Part shown: positions 8,922-15,575 of the stretch, in pieces | Layout of the letters: each line of letters begins with the position of its first letter | How positions within the stretch are numbered: the stretch's first letter is position 1 | NCBI RefSeq assembly: GCF_002847525.1 | Contig: NZ_PKKM01000007.1 | Span: forward strand, 1-64,000 | Source of the DNA: Schaalia odontolytica | Lineage (GTDB): Bacteria; Actinomycetota; Actinomycetes; Actinomycetales; Actinomycetaceae | Direction: 5' to 3' | Length of the DNA: 64,000 nt | Notes under the pieces: generated by a model | What the model saw: the letters and a program-made list of their open reading frames with translations, nothing else | What the model was told of the DNA's origin: nothing | Databases searched by the model: none | Position numbers and translations under genes: made by a program

Positions 8922-10640
8922 ATGTCGAATGACCCGCGTGAAAACCTGCATGGCTCGGACAGCCAGGAGCTGGCCGACGTGACGGCCGACGCCGCCCGCA
9001 CCGGCGCCGAGCGAGCCGCCTCGACCCCCACCCACACCTCCGACGAGGCGCCCGCCCCGCGCAGCGCCCTCTCGTCGTTCGAGGAGATCCTCAGCGGCGC
9101 CACCCACGAGGCCGACGCCCCCACCGCCGACACCCCCGCAGAAACGCTCGCCGACGACGGCGCGCAGGACCTGCAGGAGACACTCGTGTCCCCCACCCCC
9201 CTCGTCGCCACCGACGAGGCCGAGGCAACCCCCGCCGCGCTCGCCACCGACGCGGCGGCAGCATCGGAGACCGCCGCAGAGACCGTCAGCGACATCGCGC
9301 CCGAGACCGCGACCCCGCAGGCCGCACCGCAGCAGCCCACCCAGGAGCTCACGCCGGCCAACAGCGCCAACACCACAGCCAACGGCGCGGCAACGAACGC
9401 CAACAGCGCCGCCCGCAACGACCTCGTCGTCGCCGCCCCCGTGCACCTGCCGCCCGCCGAGCCGCGCCCCTGGTACCGCTCGCGTCGTTCCTTCTCCGCG
9501 AAGGGCCGCGGCGGCCGCGTCCAGGTCGCCGGCCTGGGCATCACCTACACGGACCATGTGACCGGCGCGGTCCTCCTCGCCAATATTGATCTGGGCTTCC
9601 GTGCCCGCTCGCTGAGCGCGATCCTGGACCCGACGGGCCGCCGCGCCCGCGCCCTCTTCCTGATCCTCGCGGGCCTCGAGGAGCCGCAGGCCGGCCGCAT
9701 CGTCGCCGCGCCCTCGCGCTCGCTGGCCGCACGCCTCGCGGGCCGCATCGGCTCAGTCGCGCTGATCCGCGCGGACTCCCCGCTCGACGAGTCCCTGACG
9801 ATCCGCCAGAACATCCTCGCACCCCTGTCCGCGACGGGCTCCGTCGCCGACTGGGACAACCTCGTGGGCGCCCTGCAGATCACGGGCCTCGCCCAGCGCG
9901 TCGACCTGCGCCCCTCCGAGCTCTCCGAGTGGGAGCGATTCAAGGCCCTCATCGCCCGCGCGATCGTGTCCGGCGCCGAGGTCTTCCTCATCGAAGACCC
10001 CATCTCCCTGCCCCCGGCCGCCCGCACCGAGCTCGAGCCGCTCCTGCGTTCCCTCGCGAACGCGGGCTGCGCGGTCGTCATCGCCACCCCGTCCGTGGAG
10101 GTCGCCGCCGCCTCGGACCGCGCAATCCTGCTGACGAACGGCCGCGTCACCCTCGACGCTCCCGGCCCCTCCGCCGCGCTCATCGCCGCCTCCCTGGAGG
10201 CCAACCCCGAGGACCCGAAGGCTCTCCTCGGCCCGATCCCCTCGGCCCTGCCCGCTTCCTTCGACGAGGTCATCTCCCCCACCGGGTCCGCCTCGGCCCC
10301 CGCGTGGCACCCGCTCGGCACCGCCGACGAGGCCGGGGCGCAGACCTCGGACGCTCAGCAGGCCCCCGAACCCGAGGAAGCAGCCGAGGCCGCCCTCGAC
10401 GCCGCGACCACCCGCGTGGAGGCAGCGCCCACCCGCGTGGAGGCAGCTCCCGCCCAAGCAACCCAGGCGACCGAGGTCCCCCAGGCCTCGCCCGAGCCCC
10501 GCACCGAGACCGCGATGCGCGGCATCCCCGTCGTCGAAGCCGAGGACCCGGCCATGGCCGAGCCCGAGGTCTCCGACCTGGTCGTGCGCGCCCGCAAGAT
10601 CCTCTCCGACCTCCCGGGCTCGATCGCCCCGCAGGAGTAA
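8922..10640 (+). CDS. ABC-transporter ATPase-like protein with degenerate nucleotide-binding motifs
   Basis: The 572-aa protein has three parts: an Ala/Thr/Glu-rich, probably disordered N-terminus (about 1-180), an ABC-ATPase-like core (about 200-440) and an Ala/Pro/Glu-rich tail. The core keeps the ABC layout but not its catalytic residues. The Walker A position reads LDPTGRRARALF instead of GxxGxGKS/T, the signature is LSEWERFKALIARA instead of LSGGQ, the Walker B region is VFLIEDPISLPP, and the H-loop region is VVIATPSVEVAAASDRAILL without His. It probably does not hydrolyse ATP and may be a regulatory or scaffold pseudo-ATPase. No permease is adjacent. The tail encodes DEAGAQ with an exact GACGAGGCCGGGGC motif (10326) and a repeated ATRVEAAPTRVEAAP stretch. 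It is divergent from tracrRNA/cas9 and not part of the CRISPR operon. Confidence 0.7.
   Translation: MSNDPRENLHGSDSQELADVTADAARTGAERAASTPTHTSDEAPAPRSALSSFEEILSGATHEADAPTADTPAETLADDGAQDLQETLVSPTPLVATDEAEATPAALATDAAAASETAAETVSDIAPETATPQAAPQQPTQELTPANSANTTANGAATNANSAARNDLVVAAPVHLPPAEPRPWYRSRRSFSAKGRGGRVQVAGLGITYTDHVTGAVLLANIDLGFRARSLSAILDPTGRRARALFLILAGLEEPQAGRIVAAPSRSLAARLAGRIGSVALIRADSPLDESLTIRQNILAPLSATGSVADWDNLVGALQITGLAQRVDLRPSELSEWERFKALIARAIVSGAEVFLIEDPISLPPAARTELEPLLRSLANAGCAVVIATPSVEVAAASDRAILLTNGRVTLDAPGPSAALIAASLEANPEDPKALLGPIPSALPASFDEVISPTGSASAPAWHPLGTADEAGAQTSDAQQAPEPEEAAEAALDAATTRVEAAPTRVEAAPAQATQATEVPQASPEPRTETAMRGIPVVEAEDPAMAEPEVSDLVVRARKILSDLPGSIAPQE
10326..10339 (+). repeat. 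Dispersed motif GACGAGGCCGGGGC, exact copy
   Basis: This exact 14-mer lies in the disordered tail of the ABC-like gene, coding for DEAGA. It extends to an 18-base match (…GCAG) with the copy at 17607. See the finding on the dispersed motif. Confidence 0.7.
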
Positions 10641-10732
10641 CGTAACGGTCACTGCGAGCCGTCATTCTTCGTGAGACACTAGGCGTATCAGGCGAGGCCT
10701 CGCCTCGTTCACCCGTACGCGCAGGAGCATCC

Positions 10733-11182
10733 ATGACTCAGCCCACCCCTCAGCCCGGGCAGTACCCGCCCCCCGCAGAGCCCGCACGCGCCTCCGGCGA
10801 GGCGCGCCCCAGCATCGGCACCCTCTTCGCGTCCGTCACCGGACAGCTTTCCAGCATCATCCGCGGCGAGATCGAGCTCAACAAGGCGAAGCTGCGTGCC
10901 TTCGCATCCAAGAGCGGCAAGGGCATCGCCCTCCTCCTGGTCGCCGCGGTCTTCGCCCTGTACCTGCTGGGATGGATCTTCCACACGATCGAGGTCGCGC
11001 TCGCGCTCGTCGTCCCCGCGTGGGCAGCGTCGCTGATCGTCGTCGCGATCCTCCTGCTGATCGTCCTGATCCTCGCCCTGGTCGGCTCCCGCTCCCTCAA
11101 GAGCGCGCAGGAGCACCGCCCGGATCCGGCCGCGTCCGTCGCCGCCACCAAGGAAGCCATCGAGAAGGGACTGGGCAAGTGA
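10733..11182 (+). CDS. Small membrane protein, Actinobacterial Holin-X (holin superfamily III) type
   Basis: The 149-aa protein has a Pro-rich N-terminus, an amphipathic segment (LFASVTGQLSSIIRGEIELNKAKL) and two strongly hydrophobic helices (about residues 62-85 and 92-122). This is the layout of the Holin-X/DUF1469-type family, common in actinobacteria and not necessarily phage-related. It precedes a DUF3618-type gene with a 4-bp GTGA overlap, a pairing typical of this family. Function is unknown; a role at the cell envelope is inferred from topology only. The start ATG at 10733 follows a GCAGGAGCATCC ribosome-binding region. Confidence 0.75.
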   Translation: MTQPTPQPGQYPPPAEPARASGEARPSIGTLFASVTGQLSSIIRGEIELNKAKLRAFASKSGKGIALLLVAAVFALYLLGWIFHTIEVALALVVPAWAASLIVVAILLLIVLILALVGSRSLKSAQEHRPDPAASVAATKEAIEKGLGK

Positions 11183-11607
11183 GCACCAACCTCGATACTC
11201 GTAACGTGACCGTCGGCGAGGCCGCCCCCGCCGAGCCGCGCACGGAAGCTCAGATCACCGCCGACCTCGAGCGTCAGCGCGCCGAACTGGCCGCCACGAT
11301 CGACCAGCTGTACGCGCGCGTCCAGCCCGCCGCCCTCGCCCAGGAGGCGAAGGACGAGGCCACGGCCCGTTTCGCGTCCTTCAAGCAGTCCGCGTCGCTG
11401 ACCCTGCAGGACGCCGCCGGAGGCAACGCCGAGGCCCTGAAGAAGGTCGGCATCGTCGCCCTGTCCGCGGTCGGTGCTATCGGCGCGATCGTCCTGCTGG
11501 CGACCCGCTCATCGCGTCGCTCGCGTCGCGAGGCCCGCCGCGCCGCCCACGAGGCCGCCGCGCGCACGCTCGAGGCCCTCAAGTCCGACCTGACCGAGGC
11601 TCTGTAA
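11179..11607 (+). CDS. DUF3618-like membrane-anchored protein
   Basis: The 142-aa product starts at GTG 11179, overlapping the upstream stop as GTGA. It contains RTEAQITADLERQRAELAATIDQLYARV, the coiled-coil opening typical of DUF3618, then a single membrane helix (about 94-112, IVALSAVGAIGAIVLLA) and a basic C-terminal coil. It is translationally coupled to the Holin-X type gene, so the two probably act together at the membrane. No enzymatic motif is visible. The frame is open further upstream, but those codons overlap the previous gene and have no recognisable content. Confidence 0.75.
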   Translation: MSTNLDTRNVTVGEAAPAEPRTEAQITADLERQRAELAATIDQLYARVQPAALAQEAKDEATARFASFKQSASLTLQDAAGGNAEALKKVGIVALSAVGAIGAIVLLATRSSRRSRREARRAAHEAAARTLEALKSDLTEAL

Positions 11608-11621
11608 GCACCAACTGACGC

Positions 11622-11674
11622 GAACCGGCGTAACTCCGGCCACACCGGCCGAGGGTTGCGCCGGTTCTATTTCC
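11622..11674 (+). terminator. Terminator after the Holin-X/DUF3618 pair
   Basis: GAACCGGCG (11622-11630) pairs with CGCCGGTTC (11659-11667), with a small inner CGGCC/GGCCG stem, followed by TATTT. Confidence 0.65.
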
Positions 11675-11761
11675 CTAGTTTCGTGGGCTTCCGCGCCCCT
11701 GGAGTCGCTCCGCTGAGCGCGCAAAACGCAATCCAAGGTGAGGTCAAGGCCCGTCATTAGC

Positions 11762-11767
11762 TATGAT
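11762..11767 (+). promoter_or_regulatory. Candidate -10 box upstream of the DUF3073 gene
   Basis: TATGAT fits an actinobacterial -10 about 75 bp before the ATG at 11842. No convincing -35 is seen, so this is a weak prediction. Confidence 0.35.
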
Positions 11768-11841
11768 GGTCCCACGAAACATTTTGAACACCCAGGGAAC
11801 CGCTTTACGCGGACCCGAACGACGCGGAGGGGGTCGACGCC

Positions 11842-12120
11842 ATGGGGCGCGGCCGTCAAAAGGCTAAGCAGATGAAAGTCGCTCGGAAGCTGAAGTATTT
11901 CAGCCCCGACACCGACCTAAACGCACTTCAGCGCGAGCTGGCGGATGAGGACTCGTACCTGGCACACGTGCCGGCGGACGAGCCCGAAGAGGACGATGCA
12001 ATCGACGACGACCTCTACTCGAAATACGCCGACTTCGCCGAGATGCCCGCGGAAGAGGACGACATCGATCCGGAGCAGCTCGATGAGTCCTTCTGGACGG
12101 GTGGTTCCTCCACTAAGTAA
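11842..12120 (+). CDS. DUF3073 family protein
   Basis: The 92-aa protein opens with MGRGRQKAKQMKVARKLKYFSPDTDLNALQREL, the hallmark of DUF3073, followed by a very acidic C-terminus (EEDDAIDDD, EEDDIDPEQLDE). The basic head and acidic tail suggest a small nucleic-acid- or ribosome-associated protein, but the family function is unknown to me. It is a single-gene unit between a terminator on the left and a repeat-bearing intergenic region on the right. Confidence 0.85.
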   Translation: MGRGRQKAKQMKVARKLKYFSPDTDLNALQRELADEDSYLAHVPADEPEEDDAIDDDLYSKYADFAEMPAEEDDIDPEQLDESFWTGGSSTK

Positions 12121-12240
12121 CGGCTCAGCCACACGGCGGACCGAGAACCGGTCCGCCGCTTTGGCGTACCCGAAACGCTATTTCTGAGCACGCACACGTG
12201 ATTATCCGAGGCGCGTTTTATGCCCATACTCGATAAGGTG

Positions 12241-12334
12241 TGCACCACTTAGGGAGCATTACACCACTTAGGGAGCATTACACCGCCTGGGAAGTGGTGT
12301 AATACCCAGCTAAATGGTGTAACACCACTTAGGA
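12241..12334. repeat. Cluster of TTACACCACTTAGG-type repeats in both orientations
   Basis: This lies in the 449-bp gap between the DUF3073 gene and purM. A 23-bp unit containing CACCACTTAGGGAGCATT occurs twice with a 19-bp period (from 12243 and 12262). Further copies of the TACACC core follow at 12279 (direct), about 12293-12303 and 12311-12322 (inverted, GTGGTGTAA and ATGGTGTAA) and 12321-12332 (direct). The GGTGTAACACC at 12316-12326 is a palindrome. Such a cluster could be an operator array or a remnant of a mobile intergenic repeat. From 12340 to 12477 I see nothing recognisable. Confidence 0.7.
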
Positions 12335-12477
12335 ACAAGCCAGAACGCGGCTTCCGTACCGAGTGCGGGATGCCGGGGTGACGGAGGCCTCTCGACAGCC
12401 CCCTCCAGAACCCAGCAAATTACACGCCCACACAGGACAAAGCCAGGCACACATGCATCTGTATGCGCGCACACGAT

Positions 12478-12509
12478 AAGGGGTCGAGGCCCGCAGGCCT
12501 CGACCCCTC
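12478..12509 (-). terminator. Terminator downstream of purM
   Basis: GGGGTCGAGGCC (12480-12491) pairs perfectly with GGCCTCGACCCC (12496-12507) around a 4-nt loop. It lies 60 bp past the purM stop on the minus strand and ends in CTTATCG. Confidence 0.6.
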
Positions 12510-12569
12510 TCGTGCGGCAACGCTCTCAACACGGGCGCGCCGCCCAGCTCAGCTCAGGCCACGCAACGC

Positions 12570-13730
12570 TCAGCCGACGCGGTACTCGCCGTGCAGCAGC
12601 ACGGCGCCCGCCTGGACGCCCTTCGTGCCGGAGATGAGGCGCACACCGGAGGAATCAGCACCGAGGTCGGCAACCGACCCGAAGCCGGCCACGGTTCCAT
12701 CGATCCCCGCCGACGTGACGGAGCCCAGGACCCACGCGGCCACCCCGGCCTCGTTGATCGCGGACAGGACCTCGGAGGCCACGGAGGCCGAGACGACGGC
12801 GACCATGCCGACGCCCAGGTTCAGGGAGTCCTCCATGCCGACCCAGGTGACGTCGCCGCCGCGGCGCACCCAGTCGAACACGGCGGGCACGGTCCACGTC
12901 GAGCGGTCGACGGTCGCCACCGCGCCGACCGGCAGGACGCGCGACAGGTTTGCGGCCAGGCCGCCGCCGGTCACGTGCGAGTAGGCATGAATCCCCTCGA
13001 CACCGAAGCGCTCGACCAGGTCGAGGCAGAGGCGCGTGTACAGACGCGTGGGCTCGAGGAGCTCCTCGCCGAGGGTGCGGCCAAACTCGGCCACGTGGGA
13101 CTCCAGCGAGGCGCCGACGCGGGAGACGACGGAGCGCACCAGCGAGTAGCCGTTGGAGTGCAGGCCCGAAGAGGCCATGGCGATGACGACGTCGCCGCCC
13201 GTCACGCGCTCGGGGCCCAGCAGCTTGGAGGCGTCCACGACGCCGGTCGCGGCGCCCGCGATGTCGTAGTCGTCGGGCTCCATGACACCCGGGTGCTCGG
13301 CGGTCTCGCCGCCGATGAGGGGCGTACCCGTGGCCTCGCAGGCGCGCGCGATGCCGGTGACGATGGCGGCGATACGCTCGGGGACGACGTGCCCGCAGGC
13401 GATGTAGTCGGTCATGAGGACCGGGCGCGCGCCGATCACGACGATGTCGTCGACGACCATGCCGACCAGGTCCTGGCCGATCGTGTCGTGCACGTCCATG
13501 GCCTGCGCGATCGCGATCTTCGTGCCCACGCCGTCCGTGGAGGTCGCGAGCAGCGGCTTCTCCATCCCCAGCAGCGCCGACGCGTCAACCATGCCGGCGA
13601 ATCCGCCGGTCGCGCCCAGGACGGTGGAGTCGTGGGTGGCGGCCACCGCGCTCTTCATCAGCTCGACGGCGCGGTCGCCCGCAGCGGTGTCGACGCCAGC
13701 GGTCGCATAGTCCAGGGGGGTGTCGGTCAT
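12570..13730 (-). CDS. purM: Phosphoribosylformylglycinamidine cyclo-ligase
   Basis: PurM closes the imidazole ring in de novo purine synthesis, converting FGAM and ATP to AIR in the cytosol. The 386-aa product begins MTDTPLDYATAGVDTAAGD and has the family's ATP-binding features: LLATSTDGVGTKIAIAQAM, VDDIVVIGARPVLMTDYIACG, LIGGETAEHPGVM and a Gly-rich ITGGGLAANL-like segment (VTGGGLAANLSRVLP). The ATG at 13730 has AAAGG upstream; the frame is open to 13793 without PurM-like sequence. It lies 100 bp downstream of purF on the same strand, a common actinobacterial arrangement. A hairpin in the gap (13794-13824) may modulate read-through. Confidence 0.95.
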   Translation of the reverse strand: MTDTPLDYATAGVDTAAGDRAVELMKSAVAATHDSTVLGATGGFAGMVDASALLGMEKPLLATSTDGVGTKIAIAQAMDVHDTIGQDLVGMVVDDIVVIGARPVLMTDYIACGHVVPERIAAIVTGIARACEATGTPLIGGETAEHPGVMEPDDYDIAGAATGVVDASKLLGPERVTGGDVVIAMASSGLHSNGYSLVRSVVSRVGASLESHVAEFGRTLGEELLEPTRLYTRLCLDLVERFGVEGIHAYSHVTGGGLAANLSRVLPVGAVATVDRSTWTVPAVFDWVRRGGDVTWVGMEDSLNLGVGMVAVVSASVASEVLSAINEAGVAAWVLGSVTSAGIDGTVAGFGSVADLGADSSGVRLISGTKGVQAGAVLLHGEYRVG

Positions 13731-13793
13731 GGGTGATGCCTTTCGCGGATGGCGCTCGACGAGGCCGTATCTGGGTGGTCGGGGTGAGAGCAA

Positions 13794-13824
13794 CGCCCGC
13801 GGCGCAGGGGTTGCGTCGCGGGCG
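13794..13824 (-). promoter_or_regulatory. Hairpin in the purF-purM spacer
   Basis: CGCCCGCG (13794-13801) pairs with CGCGGGCG (13817-13824), just after the purF stop. There is no U-tract, so it may be an mRNA-stabilising or attenuating stem rather than a full terminator. Confidence 0.35.
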
Positions 13825-13830
13825 TGGAGG

Positions 13831-15417
13831 TTAGCAGGGGGTGGCTTCGGGGGTTCCGGGCACGGGCGTCCCGGCGGGGATCGTCTCGGGGTATTCGCCG
13901 GTGAAGCAGCCCAGGCACAGGGAGTTGCCCTGTCCGGTGGCCGCGACCATCCCGTCGATCGACAGGTAGGCCAGCGAGTCGGCGCCGATGGATTCGCGCA
14001 CCTGTTCGACGCTCATGGACGAGGCGATGAGCTCGGCGCGCGTCGGGAAATCGATACCGAAGAAGCAGGGCCACAGCACCGGCGGGGAGGAGATGCGGAT
14101 GTGCACCTCGGCGGCCCCGGCCTCGCGCAGCATCCTGACGAGCGCGCGCTGCGTGTTACCGCGAACAATCGAGTCGTCGATGACGACCAGGCGCTTGCCT
14201 TCGATGACCTCGCGCAGGGGGTTGAGCTTGAGGCGGATGCCCAGCTGACGCAGCGACTGCGTGGGCTGGATGAAGGTGCGGCCCACGTACGCGTTCTTCA
14301 CGAGGCCCTGGGCGAAGGGGATGCCGGACTCCTGCGCGTAGCCGATCGCGGCGGGCGTGCCCGAGTCGGGCGTGGGGATCACCAGGTCCGCCTCGATGGG
14401 GTTCTCGCGCGCCAGGGCGGCACCCATCTCGTGGCGCGCGGCCACGATGCGGCGCCCGCCGATCGTCGTGTCGGGGCGGGCCAGGTACACGTACTCGAAG
14501 ACGCAGGTGTTGGAGCGGCGCACGGCGAAGCGGCGCGAGTGCACACCCGACGCGTCGATCGAAATGAGCTCGCCGGGCTCGACCTCGCGCACGAAGGTCG
14601 CGCCACACAGGTCCAGGGCGGCGGTCTCGGAGGCGACAACCCAGCCGGAGGCCAGGCGGCCGAGCACGAGCGGGCGGTAGCCGTGCGGGTCGCGCGCTGC
14701 GTACAGCGTGTGCTCGTCCATGAAGACCAGGGAGAACGCGCCCTTGATACGCGGCAGGACCTTCAGGGCGGCGCCGACGAGGGGCGCGGGCTCAAGGTCG
14801 TCCACCGACGAGGCCGGGGCGGCCTCGTCCCCATCGGCCTTCGAAGGCGTCACGGACGGGGACGCGATGAAGGGGGTCGGCCCGGGGATGCGGTCGGCCA
14901 TGCCCAACAGCGCGGTCACGAGGGAGGTATCGGTGGAGGCGCCGCGTTCGAAGTCCTCGCCGTCGTCGGCGATCTCGGCAGCGAGCTCGCGCAGCTCGAC
15001 CGTGTTGGTGAGGTTGCCGTTGTGGCCCAGGGCGAGCGTGCCCGTGGGGGTGGGGCCGAGCGTCGGCTGGGCGTTGCGCCACACGTCCGCGCCGGTCGTC
15101 GCGTAGCGGACGTGGCCCAGGGCGATGTGGCCGCGCAGGCCCTGCAGGGACTGCTCGGAGAACACCTGCGACACGAGGCCCTGATCCTTATACACGAGGA
15201 TCTGCTTGCCATTCGATGTCGCAATACCGGCGCTCTGTTGGCCGCGGTGTTGCAAGGCATAGAGGGAGAAGTAGGTCAGGCGGGAAACGTCCTCGCCCGG
15301 GGCCCACACTCCGAAGACGCCGCAGTGATCATGCGGGTGATCGTCTCCGAAGATTTCCTGGTCGGACAGTGTCATGTCTGGCTGCGAGACGGGAAGCACG
15401 CTCTCACTTTCCCACAC
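13831..15417 (-). CDS. purF: Amidophosphoribosyltransferase
   Basis: PurF catalyses the first committed step of purine synthesis (PRPP plus glutamine to phosphoribosylamine). I place the start at GTG 15417 because AGGAGGG lies just upstream; this gives 528 aa. The mature N-terminal nucleophile is then Cys32 in HDHCGVFGVW, behind a removable propeptide. The Bacillus-type Fe-S ligand cysteines are present (NTCVFEYVY, LWPCFFGIDF, SLCLGCFTGE), as is the PRPP loop VVIDDSIVRGNTQRALV. Between the amidotransferase segment LVTALLG and LKVLPRIKGAFSLVF there is an extra loop of some 35 residues compared with the Mycobacterium enzyme as I remember it. It contains DGDEAAPASSVDD, encoded by an inverted pair of the dispersed GACGAGGCC motif (14807-14829). 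It is divergent from the Fe-S oxidoreductase gene. Confidence 0.95.
   Translation of the reverse strand: MWESESVLPVSQPDMTLSDQEIFGDDHPHDHCGVFGVWAPGEDVSRLTYFSLYALQHRGQQSAGIATSNGKQILVYKDQGLVSQVFSEQSLQGLRGHIALGHVRYATTGADVWRNAQPTLGPTPTGTLALGHNGNLTNTVELRELAAEIADDGEDFERGASTDTSLVTALLGMADRIPGPTPFIASPSVTPSKADGDEAAPASSVDDLEPAPLVGAALKVLPRIKGAFSLVFMDEHTLYAARDPHGYRPLVLGRLASGWVVASETAALDLCGATFVREVEPGELISIDASGVHSRRFAVRRSNTCVFEYVYLARPDTTIGGRRIVAARHEMGAALARENPIEADLVIPTPDSGTPAAIGYAQESGIPFAQGLVKNAYVGRTFIQPTQSLRQLGIRLKLNPLREVIEGKRLVVIDDSIVRGNTQRALVRMLREAGAAEVHIRISSPPVLWPCFFGIDFPTRAELIASSMSVEQVRESIGADSLAYLSIDGMVAATGQGNSLCLGCFTGEYPETIPAGTPVPGTPEATPC
14807..14829. repeat. Dispersed motif GACGAGGCCGGGGC plus inverted core, inside purF
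   Basis: An exact 14-mer at 14807-14820 is followed immediately by the inverted core GGCCTCGTC at 14821-14829. On the coding strand it specifies DEAAPASS in a loop insertion of PurF. Confidence 0.7.
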
Positions 15418-15575
15418 TTTTTCCCTCCTCGTGACATGAATCCACGTTGTGGCGGGCACACGAGAGCGCGACGGAGCCCGTACGCAGCGCGTAATTGCGC
15501 ACGCTTTGCGGGGCAGAATCGGTCTCTCCAGTGTCGAGATGACACAATGGAGTGCAGCAATCTTGAGGAGGAAAC

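Noticed and set aside
10733..11182. Prophage holin
   Set aside because: The Holin-X type gene is paired with a DUF3618-like gene and has no phage genes nearby; this pairing is usual in actinobacterial chromosomes.
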